Shown here in pieces: positions 11,577 through 21,550 of a stretch of 64,000 nucleotides of DNA. The number at the start of each line of letters is the position of its first letter. Within the stretch, counting starts at the first letter, position 1. Made by a program: the position numbers and the translations under genes. The notes below the pieces were generated by a model. It saw only the letters and a program-made list of their open reading frames with translations. It did no database searches and was not told where the DNA came from. The stretch is from contig CM046350.1 of NCBI GenBank assembly GCA_025403435.1, forward strand, positions 31,401,346-31,465,345, read 5' to 3'. The DNA comes from Artocarpus heterophyllus. Its lineage: Eukaryota; Streptophyta; Magnoliopsida; Rosales; Moraceae.

Positions 11577-13080
11577 ACAGAGGCCTTGAAAACAGAGATG
11601 AAGTCTATGGAGACTAATCAGGTCTGGGAGCTTGTGGATCTTCCTGAAGGGGCAAAACACACAGGGTGTAAATGGATCTACAAGAAGAAAAGAGGAGTGG
11701 ATGGAAAGGTTGAAACCTTTAAGGCTAGATTGGTAGCTAAGGGTTATACGCAAAAGGAAGGAATCGATTATGAGGAAACCTTTTCGCCTATAGCCATGCT
11801 TAAGTCCATCCAAATTCTCTTGTCCATAGTTGTCGCTCTCGACTACAAGATTTGGCAGATGGATGTCAAGACGGCTTTTCTAAATGGCTATCTTGATGAG
11901 TCCATTTATATGGAACAATTAGACGGGTTTAAGGTCAAGGGTCAAGAGGGTAAGGTTTGTAAGTTGCTAAAGTTAATTTATGGACTTAAGCAGGCTTCTC
12001 ATTCTTGCAGCATAAGATTTGATCAGGTGATTAAGACTTATGGGTTCTCACAAAATGTGGATAAGCCATGTGTTTACAAACACATTAAGGATGGGAATGT
12101 GGTTTTTCTACTGCTCTATGTAGATGACATTCTGCTAATTGGCAATGACATTGGGGCATTGTCATCAGTCAAATTATGGTTGACCAAGCAGTTTGACATG
12201 AAGGACTTGGGTGAGGCTAATTTTGTTCTCGGTATCCAAATCTTTCGGGATAGGAAGAACAAAATGATAATTTTGTCCCAGGCCGGCTACATAGATAAAA
12301 TTCTCAGGAGGTTTGCAATGCAGGATTCCAAGAAAGGTGGGCAACCATCTAGGTTTGGAATTACTCTTTCTAAGAAAAACTCTCCAAAGTCTGAGGAAGA
12401 AAGAGAATACATGAAAAAGGTGCCTTATGCCTCGGTAGTGGGTAGGCTAATGTATGTCATGCTTTGCACACGACCGGATATTTGTTATGCGGTCGGGATT
12501 GTAAGTCAATTTCAAACAGATCCAGGACTGAACCACTGGGTTGTGGTTAAGCATATTTTCAAGTACCTGAGAAGGACTCGTGGGTATATTCTTGTATATT
12601 CGTGTAAGGACTTGACTCCTCTAGGATATACTGACTCAGAGTTTCAATCCTATCTAGATTCTAGGACATTGACTTCGGGTTTTGTGTTTACTCTAGGCGA
12701 TGGTGCCATCAGTTAGAGAAGTGTGAAGCAAGATTGCACTTTAGATTCAAAGATGGAGGCCGAGTATGTGACAGCTAGTTATGCTTCGAAAGAAGCAGTG
12801 TGGCTTCGCAAGTTCCTTGGGGATCTTGAGGTAGTTCCTGGTATGGATAAGGCGGTATCACTCTACTATGATAATAGTTCGACAGTAGCTAATGCTAAGG
12901 AACCAAGATTTCACAAGAATGTAAGTATATTGATCGAAAGTATCATGTGATAAAGGACTTCGTTGAGGGTGGGCATGTCATAGTGTGCAAAATCATGTCA
13001 GAGGACAATTTAGCTATCCATTTACGAAGACACTTACTAGGAGAGTCTTCGAGAGACATGTGGAAGGTATGGGATGCGAG
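11577..13080 (+). pseudogene. pol: Reverse transcriptase and RNase H of copia element A
   Basis: A long open stretch 11586-12716 carries the copia [31 protein letters not shown], the [13 protein letters not shown] motif and the catalytic YVDD at 12117-12128. RNase H follows, with GYTDSEFQS, the MEAEYV motif and YDNSSTVANAK. A TAG at 12714-12716 (TGG in B) splits RNase H, and a frameshift near 12920 breaks the end. The stop that ends B's ORF is not in frame here. RT itself looks complete, so it could still code for the domain but not as part of a working polyprotein. Confidence 0.9.
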
Positions 13081-13104
13081 ATTTGTCATATTTACTCACT
13101 TTGT

Positions 13105-13117
13105 GCAAGTGGGAGAT
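13105..13117 (+). other. Polypurine tract of element A
   Basis: CAAGTGGGAGAT directly before the LTR start TGTAAGAC at 13118. This is the usual copia form and matches the tract of element D (AGTGGGAGAT). Confidence 0.8.
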
Positions 13118-15146
13118 TGTAAGACATATATGCCCTAAGGAGTGAAAATATAATAAGTTTTTGGAGACATTTTTATCAATAAAGAATTTATCTATTGTTT
13201 ATATACCAAATCTTGTCCTCTTTAAGTTCATATTTATTGAATGTATGTTAAGCAAACAAAAGTCTGAGACATCATTCTAAACCTTAAGAATTGGGCATAT
13301 GATGGACAGATTATGCGAAAGACACGATTCTTAAGGTTATGGTCTAAATCATAAGATCTGCAATCGAGGGAATAACATTGGGCGCTTTATTCAAGTAAAG
13401 ATTGTTATGTTGCCTATATCCCTATCGGAAGATGGTTTGTCTTAACTATCAGAGGTGGACTCCGTGAATAGAAACATTGGCACATTGTCATAGGTGACGA
13501 TGTGTTGTATCGAGACATAAAGTGAATTGATTTGGATTAATAATTCTATCTCGGCAAATCGATTCACTTTAGACAATCATTTTTATTGTATCTTAATCCT
13601 GATATGAATAGTGGGTCCGTTGTCTTGGCTTGTGTCTGTTGATGTTCTAAAGGGTGACACCCACATCTTAATAGTGGTATGCATGCCGGTACATTGAAGG
13701 CATGACTCTTGATAGCGTAGACCTGTTATTCATAGATATGGAATCCATAGCTTGTCTTCAGGAGTAGTGATATCATCTTATATGCGTTATCCTGTAATTG
13801 GAAAACTGGAGCGCTCAACCATTTAGATACATAGGTGTAACCGAATGGTATATTGTCCTTGGATGGTAAGTTTTACAATGGTGAGATAATGGAACGTAAG
13901 ATAAAAATAATCAGAAAAGTAAGACAGAACTTATCCTTAAGCCGATTATGGATAATCCTATGAGGATACGATACACTATGATATGTCATGGAGACTTATC
14001 TATACAGGCTTCGCAATTCTATGTAGTTCGAGAATGCAGCTCCAAGCTTTTAGTAGATTAGCGTTGGAGTTGATAATTATGAAATGTATATTTGGGATAT
14101 TGGGTTTCATAATTATCTGGAGCTTAAACTATATAGGTCCATTTGGTCTGCTTTGCTAGCTCACAAAATCCTGTAACAATATGGCATATTTTTTCAATAA
14201 TTGGTGACTTATGTCAGATTTATTAGATTGGTTAAAATTTGAAAGAATCAGATAATTCATGTTTGTGTATCGATTGAATTAATTTTGTGATAAAATTAAT
14301 TCAAGATAAACTTGTTGAATTATTGGGATTGGATAATTCTTATCTATTTATCGGTTGATTTAATTTTGAATAAATTAAATCAAGATATACTTGTAGAATT
14401 ATTAGGAATTCATTTATTTTCTTATAGATTATCAAGATAAAATTGTTTTAATTAGATAACTTTTCTATTGGGTTTTTGAATTAAAACTGAGACTTTATCT
14501 TATAGAACCTTGGGTGAAAAATAAAAGATTCGCTGAGATATTTTTTCGGCAGTTCGGCATGCTAATCCCCAAGTTCTGCCTACTGATGGGCAAGTTCGGC
14601 CTACCGATTAGGCAGTTCTTCATGCCAATGTGCGAAGGATAAGATTACGTATTTTCACGTAGATTTTATCAGATATTGATCCAAATTTGATTATGATTTA
14701 AATTTTTTAGACCTACTCTGATAAGGACTGACCCTAGACCCAACCTCTATAAATAGGGAGTAAGTCACAAAAGTTGTTTAGATCAATTCAGAGATTAAGA
14801 GTGATACTCTGTTGGTGAGAATCTGGAAACTCCCTGAGAGCTCTTGTTCACAAATCACAAACATTTGCTTTGGGTTCTCTCAATTGATTGGAAGGAGTTT
14901 CACTTGGTGGAAGAGCTGTACGTGTGAACCCACACTCACTCCGATTGTGGATAGAGAATAGCAAAGAAGACCAGTTGGTTGAGGCTCTTCTGAAACGTTA
15001 CTTCTCTTCATAGATTGTGCGAGTTCTTCAGCATTCAAAGGTTAGTAAGATCTGGTTAATTAATGCATATAGCATGTCAAACTTATGGTTTGGAAAATAC
15101 TCTAATATAAAATTTTAAAGTTCCGTTGCGTACTATTTTTCCAACA
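13118..15146 (+). repeat. 3' LTR of copia element A
   Basis: 2,029 bases, TGTAAGACATA to TTTTTCCAACA, co-linear with 5470-7480. The U3 repeat units are present but decayed (about 14545-14630). The end is followed by AGCAG, the target duplication. Confidence 0.95.
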
Positions 15147-15151
15147 AGCAG

Positions 15152-16076
15152 GTGCAAGTGTAGTAGCACCTTGATGAACCTAAAGTCCATGTATCTTAAT
15201 TTAACCCTTTTTTTTTTGAGGTTTACGGCATTGAAGAACATATTTGGAGTGGGTTTGTACTTATCGGTTTCTCAAATCTAGGGAACCTCAAATTACTCAA
15301 AAATAGGAGTGATTATCATTCTGAAAGGTAAGCCATTTCCTATCTAGCTACTAGAGGCATCAATTATACGCAACAAAATAAGATGAATTGATCCTATTGT
15401 CTGAGAGAATACTATATAATAGTGGGATGTCAAGTCCTATGGGTTCACCCTTATGATCGGCCTTCGGAAGAAAATTTGATGAAATTATATGATGGAGAAC
15501 TCGAGTTCAAATAGGTAGGTCTCTCTTCCTAGGTTTAAGAGCATAAATACGTTGAAAATCATCAATAAGTGTTTGATACATAGTATGTGCCTCAAACTCA
15601 TGGCCAAAGCTATCTAAGGATTTAATAGGTATGCCCTCATTTGGTTTATGTAAAGCAAGGCTAAATGAATATGGGTCTAAAAATATGTTTGTCCCTTTCC
15701 ATTCACAAGCAATGTTTAGGTTTTGAAGGTTTACATTTAATTGAGTATAAAATGTTATAACCATTCTTGGATACACAGATGCATTAGTTTCAACCATATT
15801 CAACCAATTTATACATTCAAAAAGACTTCTAAGGTTTTGAGATTGCATATCCTCAACCTTAACAACTATACTGGCAAGAATCTTTTGGGTGACCATGGAT
15901 TTATAATTTTTGATACTATTAATAGCCAAAATATTAGGATCATGGAATACCCTGGAACGAAACTCATTGTTGTCATCTGTAGCTGATCGCTTGCCCCATC
16001 TCCTTGAAGATTCACCTCGTCCCATCATTTGAACCAAAGAACACTCAAAAATATGAATTGAGAAGCTCAAATTCAT
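15152..16076 (-). pseudogene. N-terminal part of the envelope-like ORF of element C
   Basis: A minus-strand ORF reads from 16076 to 15507 (189 residues, with a second Met near MMGRGESSRRWGKR), then continues past a stop in text such as LHHIISSNFLPKADHKGE and LDIPLLYSILSDNRIN to the insertion point of element A. The block FYTQLNV..CEWKGTNIFLD followed by a short helix-rich stretch and LHHI..LP resembles the plant 'envelope-like' or 'putative plant transposon protein' family found in SIRE-type elements. It lies downstream of RNase H on the same strand, as those ORFs do. Breaks: one stop at about 15507, a few more to 15200, and the 9.7 kb insertion. No clear signal peptide or membrane segment is visible in what remains. 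Confidence 0.6.
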
Positions 16077-16744
16077 ATTAGAGATGGAAGGGAGTGAAAA
16101 TTTGAGTTAGGGTTCGAATTTAGCAAAGGAAAGGTGATTTTGGAAGGTTTTAAAGTGGATTGAACACTAAAAATCACAAGAGAAACGATTCAAATCGCAA
16201 AGGAAAGTAGTGGGGAGAATTTGGAAAAGAGTTTTGGCTTTTTTAGGGATGAATCAAAGGAATGGGAAAAACTCAAAGTTTTTCCTTTTTAAAGCATCAT
16301 CGGGTCAGGTTCATATTTGGACCCTCCGACAACCTAGTCGGCCAGGGTATGTGTAACCTGATTGACTGGGGATGTTAGATTTACAGCCTTGAGCTGCTTC
16401 TCAATAGTTAAAAGATATTTCTTTTAAAATCAATTTAAACTCAAATAATTAAAAAAAAAAAAACTAAACATAAGATTATCATAACAAAATAGATCAAAAA
16501 GAAATCAATGAAATTATATTCAATCAAAAACTACCAAATAAAAGATATATCATACATACACTTATTAACTTCAAAAATTAAATAAACACTAATTCAATTA
16601 TCGAGACAATTTTAAATGCAAACAATCACAAACAAATATTAAGGAAAATCAAGAAATACAAAAAAGGAAATTGATGAAATATAAAGGATAAACCCATAAA
16701 CACATATGTAAAAAGAAAAATGAAGTGTGCATAAAGAAAAAAAA
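16077..16744 (-). other. Spacer between RNase H and envelope-like ORF of element C
   Basis: AT-rich non-coding stretch of element C, with A-rich runs at 16449-16463 and 16733-16745. Bases 16300-16390 are less AT-rich. No motif recognised. Confidence 0.5.
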
Positions 16745-17672
16745 ATCTCAAACCTTTAAATTTAAGTCTAAGGCACTTAAAATACTAAGCCTTCTTCTAA
16801 GATATGAAAATAGTTCAACAGGAAGATGGTTAGTAAAAATGTCTGCAATTCGCTCATCGATGCTAATGAATTCAAGCGTGATATCACCCTTATAAACATG
16901 ATCACACAAAAATGATGTCGAATCTCTATGTGCTTAGTGCGTGACTGCAAAATAGGATTCTTAGATAAATTGATAGCACTTGTATCATCACACATAATAG
17001 GTACATGATCATAATACAATCCTAGGTCAAAAAATGTTTGTTTTATCAATAAAATTTGTGTGCACCAGCTAGCTGTCAAAATATATTCAGCTTCCATAGT
17101 TGATAGCAAAATCAAATTTTGTATCTTACTAAACCATAAGACTAGTAGAAAACCTAGAAAATGACATGCTTTACTCGTGCTTTTCTGGTTGATTGTGCAT
17201 ATGGCTTACGAAATAGCTCATTAACTCTATGTGAATGCTTTTGGGATACCACAGACCTAAACACTTAGTTCCACTTAGATATTAAAAAAATATGCTTAGT
17301 TGCACTAAGATATGACTGTTTAGGATTTGCTTGAAATCTAGCATACAATCCAACATTAAACATTATATTGAGTCTACTTGCCATTAAATAAAGTACGGAT
17401 CCAATCATATCTTGATATTTTATAATGTCTATCACCTTACCTTTTTCAGCCTTATCTAACTTGATTGATGAGCTCATAGGAGTTGGCATCTACTTTAGAT
17501 TTTCTATTTCAAACCTTTTGAGGAGATCCCTTATATATTTTGCTTGGTTAATGAAGATGCCATCATTGGTTTGTTTGATTTGCAATCCAAGGAAGAAATT
17601 CAATTCTCTCATCATGCTCATTTCAAATTTACAATGCATGCACTTAGAAAGTTTTTCACATAAAGCAACATG
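16745..17672 (-). pseudogene. pol: RT tail and RNase H of copia element C
   Basis: Read on the minus strand. From 17672: LSKCMHCKFEMSMMREL and NFFLGLQIKQ, the part of copia RT just after the YVDD motif. Then MSSSIKLDKAEKGK and the MIGSVLYLMASR block (17265-17489). RNase H follows with LSTMEAEYILTASWCTQ and the CDDTSAINLSKNP and SRTKHIEIRHHF blocks (16777-17115). These forms are typical of SIRE/Maximus-type copia elements. The N-terminal half of RT, including YVDD, is absent: the sequence stops at element P and the other side resumes in the integrase region. Several stops and frameshifts are present. Confidence 0.85.
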
Positions 17673-18118
17673 TGATAAGAACCTTGCCAATATACTGACG
17701 AAACCCGTTATCAATAAAAAAAGGCACCAAGACCGTTTCTACTCGGATTTGGATGGAAGTCACAGTGACCTATTGCTTATATGGAAGCAAGAACCTTGGT
17801 ATATCGTAGATGCCACAATCAAGGATGGAAAGGTTGATTGATAAGTCGGGGTTGAACGCTCGGATTGATTTGAAGAGTTTGTGTAGTTCGTCAAAGAACC
17901 AAAGAAAGAATTTTCTCTCTCAGAAAATTAAACATTCATCCGTGCCTTCGTTAACCTTGAAACGCCTATTTATAGGCCAAAATTACAAAGGAAAGTTGAC
18001 AAATTCAAACATAACTACTAATCCTAATTTTAAGCCTAAAATAAAAACCAAAAGAAAGGAAAGTCTTAATGGCTGATATTCAGCCATTTACACACCCAAC
18101 AATTAAAGGAAAGTGGAA
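17673..18118 (-). repeat. Inverted 3' part of a P/F-family LTR
   Basis: Reverse complement of the last about 440 bases of the P LTR, including TATA-box region and the GGTTCTTATCA end. It forms an inverted repeat with 18356-18794, with about 240 bases between the arms. The junction at 18112-18135 carries a short direct repeat, TCAAGGAAGCACTAAA twice. Confidence 0.85.
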
Positions 18119-18794
18119 TCAAGGAAGCACTAAATTCAAGGAAGCACTAAATGGGCTGATTCATGAAATCTGGAATCAAGAAAATTTGTGCAAGCCCATT
18201 GACCCAGGCCCATGTCAACCACAACGGTGCGTCAATTTGATCCAAGTTCTAGAAGAATCTGGATGAGTCAAGCTTGAAATCACAAATTTTGCAAGATCAA
18301 GTCAATGGAAGAATTTTGGAAACTTTCCCATTTTGGCACACATGCGAATTATTTGCACTTTCCTTTAATTGTTGGGCATGTAAATGGCTGAAAATCAGCC
18401 ATTAAGACTTTCCTTTCTTGTGGTTTTTATTTTAGGCTTAGTAATTATGATTGAATTTGTCAACTTTTCTTTTTGGGCAACACTTTGTAATTTTGGCCTA
18501 TAAATAGGAGTTTCAAAGGTTAATGAAGGGATGAATGTTTATTTTCTGAGAGAAATAATTCTTTCTTTGGTTCTTTGACGAACTACACAAACTTTTCGGA
18601 TCAATCTGAGCGTTCAACCCCGACTTATCAATCAAGATTTCCATCCTTGATTGTGGCGTCTACGATATACCAAGGTTCTTGCTTTGATATAAGCAACGGG
18701 TCGCGGTGACTTCCATCCAAATCTGAGTATAAACGATCTTGGTGTCTTCTTATTGATAACGGGTTTCATCAGTATATTAGCGAGGTTCTTATCA
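18119..18794 (+). repeat. 5' LTR of gypsy element P, missing its first bases
   Basis: Co-linear with 3' LTR 22808-23561 from about its base 85 onward. Its start still encodes the LTR-borne polyprotein tail (FKEALNGLIHEIWNQENL). It ends GGTTCTTATCA, two bases before the primer site. Confidence 0.9.
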
Positions 18795-18796
18795 TT

Positions 18797-18810
18797 TGGT
18801 ATCAGAGCCA
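18797..18810 (+). other. Primer binding site of element P (tRNA-Met)
   Basis: TGGTATCAGAGCCA, the standard complement of the plant initiator tRNA-Met 3' end, lies two bases after the LTR. The same 14 bases recur at 19026 and 19255 because they are part of the 229-base repeat. Confidence 0.85.
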
Positions 18811-19483
18811 AACCTCTGTTGGTCGGTGGGATCATGTACAAAGCTTCCCTGCCACTCGTGTGGGTTAACGACGGAGTTGGCACGAGGACGTGCAGTCTAA
18901 AGGGGTCGGGAATGATGTGTCCCACATCAGTTAGAGAGGGTGGTCTTGAGTGTTATATATATGGGTTCACAATCCTCCCCTTACAAGCTAGCTTTTGGGG
19001 TGGAGTTAGATGGGTTCATATAATATGGTATCAGAGCCAAACCCCTGCTAGTAGGTGGGCGCTTGTACAAAGGTTCCCTACCGCTCGTGTGGGTTAACGA
19101 CAGAGTTGGCACAAGGACGTGCAGTCTAAAGGGGTCGAGAATGATGTGTCCCACATTGGTTAGAGAGGGTAGTCTTGGGTGTTATATATATGGGTTCACA
19201 ATCCTCCCCTCACAAGTTAGCTTTTGGGGTGGAGTTAGATGGGTTCATATAATATGGTATCAGAGCCAAACCTCTGTTAGTCGGTGGGCGCATGTACAAA
19301 GGTTCCCTGTCGCTCGTATGGGTTAACGACGGAGTTGGCACGAGGATGTGCAGTCTAAAGGGGTCGGGAATGATGTGTCCCACATCGGTTAGAGAGGGTG
19401 GTCTTGGGTGTTATATATATGGATTCACAATCCTCCCCTCATGAGCTAGCTTTTGGGGTGGAGTTAGGTGGGTTCATATTTTG
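18797..19483 (+). repeat. Three tandem 229-base TRIM-like units
   Basis: TGGTATCAGAGCC starts at 18797, 19026 and 19255, exactly 229 bases apart. Each unit holds the primer-site motif, a GTGGGTTAACGACGGAG stretch, then TGTGTCCCACATCGGTTAGA, a TATATATATGG, TAGCTTTTGGGGTGGAGTTA and GGGTTCATAT. The part from TGTGTCCCACAT to GGGTTCATA looks like a short LTR, so the array resembles alternating LTR and internal parts of a TRIM element. No tandem repeat of this kind is normal in a gypsy leader. It occupies the place of the leader and gag. Confidence 0.85.
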
Positions 19484-19550
19484 GTTTGAAACACCTATTT
19501 ATAGGCCAAAATTACAAAGTGTTGCCCAAAAAGAAAAGTTGACAAATTAG
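19484..19550 (-). repeat. 67-base inverted fragment of the P LTR
   Basis: Reverse complement of the LTR region with AACTTTTCTTTTTGGGCAAC and CTATAAATAGG. It joins the 229-base array to the truncated protease. Confidence 0.85.
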
Positions 19551-20107
19551 GGCTCCCAATGACCAAACATCCTCGACCTTACAAGTTGCAATGGTTGAAT
19601 AATAGTGGTGAAGTAAAGGTAACTAAACAGGCATTAATTTCATTTCGTATTGGTAGATACGAAGATGAAGTTTTGTGCGATGTAGTTCCAATGGAAGCCG
19701 GACACTTGTTACTAGGTCGACCATGGCAATTTTTTCATCGAGTCAAACATGATGGCTACACCAATAAATATTCTCTTGTTCACAACCAGAGAACATTCAC
19801 TCTTATGCCAATGACACCAAAACAGGTTCATGAAGATCAAGTTTGGTTACAAAAGGAGAGTGAACAAAAAGGAGAGAATGAGAAAAAGAGAGAGAAAGGG
19901 AGAGAAAATAATGAGTGTTGGAGTGCAGAGAGAGAGTTCGGCCAGAGAGGGAAAAAAGATAGAGGGGCTGAGAAAAAGGAGAGAAAAGGAGAGAACATTG
20001 AGAGAGCCAGTACAAAAGAAGATTTGGCCAATGAGGTAAAAATAGAGAGAAAAACAAACTTTTATGCAAGAGAGAGTGATGTGAAAAGAGCTTTGTTTTC
20101 TAATTAG
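19551..20107 (+). pseudogene. pol: Truncated protease region of gypsy element P
   Basis: The frame 19559-20107 begins in the middle of the domain with KHPRPYKLQWLN, then GEVKVTKQALISFRIG and the EDEVLCDVVPMEAGHLLLGR block, which closes a gypsy aspartic protease. The catalytic D-S/G-G motif that should lie upstream is absent, lost together with gag. The C-terminal 90 residues are almost wholly Glu, Lys and Arg, a charged linker to RT. A TAG at 20105-20107 ends it. This part cannot give an active protease. Confidence 0.8.
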
Positions 20108-21550
20108 CCGATGATTTTACTCATGTACAAGGAGGCGTTATTAAACACTAACGATCTTGATTCCACCTTGCATAGTTCTGTTGTTTCTCTTTTGTAGGAA
20201 TATGAGGATATCTTTCCCGAGGAAACACCGCAAGGTTTACCTCCAATCTGCAGGATTGAACATCAAATCGACTTCATACTTGGAGCTACAATCCCAAACC
20301 GACCAGCCTAAAGGAGTAATCCCAAGGAGACAAAGGAACTCCAACGACAGGTAAGTGAGTTGATGGAGAAGGGACACATGAGAGAAAGTATGAGCCCGTG
20401 CGCCGTACCAGTTTTACTTGTGCCTAAGAAAGATGGGACTTGGAGGATGTGCATTGATTTTTGAGCCATCAACAACATCACGGTAAAGTATCGACATCCC
20501 ATTCCTCGCTTGGATGACATGTTAGATGAATTGCATGGTGTTTGTGTGTTTTCTAAAATTGATCTGAAGAGTGGATATCATCAAATTCGCATGAAAGAGG
20601 GAGATGAATGGAAGACGGCTTTCAAAACAAAACAAGGCTTGTATGAGTGGTTGGTAATGCCTTTCGGTTTAACCAATGCGCCTAGCACATTTATGCATTT
20701 AATGAACCATGTTTTGCGAGCTTTTATTGGGAAATTTGTCATTGTTTATTTTGATGATATCCTTATCTATAGCAGCAATTTGGATGATCATATTGAACAT
20801 TTGAAACTTGTTTTAGATGTTTTACAGAAGGAAAAGTTGTATGCTAATCTTAAGAAGTGTACCTTTTGCACGGATAAGCTTATTTTTCTTGCTTTTGTTG
20901 TTAGTGCTCAAGGCATACAGGTTGACGAAGAAAAGGTTAGGGCTATCCAAGAATGGCCAAGCTCCACAAGCATTGGAGAAGTACAGAGTTTTCATGGACT
21001 TGCCAACTTTTACTGGCGGTTTGTAAGGGATTTCAGTACTTTGGCTGCACCACTCACAGAAGTAATCAAGAAGAATGTTGGGTTCAAGTGGGGAGAAGTA
21101 CAAGAGAAGGCGTTTCAACTTATTAAGCATAAGCTTACTCATGCTCCTTTACTTGCTTTATCTGATTTTTCTAAAACATTTGAAATTGAATGTGATGCTT
21201 CTGGTGTAGGTATAGGTGCCGTGCTGATGCAAGGAGGACGACCAATCGCGTATTTCAGTGAAAAATTGAGTGGGTCAACACTAAATTACCCAACTTATGA
21301 CAAGGAGTTGTACGCGTTGGTTTGAGCATTAAAGACTTGGCAACACTACCTATGGCCTAAGGAATTCGTGATTCACACTGATCACGAGTCATTGAAACAT
21401 CAGAAGGGACAACAAAAGTTGAACAAGAGGCATGCCCGCTGGGTGGAATTCATCAAGACATTTCCTTATGTCATTCGATACAAGCAAGGTAAGGAGAATG
21501 TTGTTGCAGATGTACTTTCTCACAAGGTACGTATTACTTTCTATCCTTGA
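20108..21550 (+). pseudogene. pol: Reverse transcriptase and RNase H of gypsy element P
   Basis: RT starts near EYEDIFPEETPQGLPP (about 20200). It passes [14 protein letters not shown], then [13 protein letters not shown] and [15 protein letters not shown], to the catalytic YFDD at 20747-20758. RNase H has [16 protein letters not shown], then [12 protein letters not shown] and HTDHESLKH. The frame 20510-21325 is open for 271 residues. Stops: TAA about 20300, TGA 20462-20464 and TGA 21323-21325. The last two are CGA-to-TGA changes in positions where Arg is normal for the family. The catalytic motifs remain, so the domains are recognisable but not joined. Confidence 0.9.

Larger units (their letters stand above)
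5470..15146 (+). mobile_element. Ty1/copia element A, full length, decayed
   Basis: A complete 9,677-base element: LTR 5470-7480, primer site, about 1.7 kb leader, gag-pol remains 9156-13080, polypurine tract, LTR 13118-15146. It is flanked by a perfect five-base duplication AGCAG (5465-5469 and 15147-15151). It lies inside the envelope-like ORF of element C, opposite in strand. Element B (29545-39182) belongs to the same family and gives a second reading of almost every position. By eye the two LTRs of A differ at about 26 of the first 310 positions, against about 14 for B, so A looks older. Domain order PR-INT-RT-RH makes it copia; I do not assign a lineage. Confidence 0.95.

Noticed and set aside
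19803..20069. A minus-strand Ser/Leu/Phe-rich ORF
   Set aside because: It is the shadow of the Glu/Lys/Arg-rich linker of element P on the other strand.
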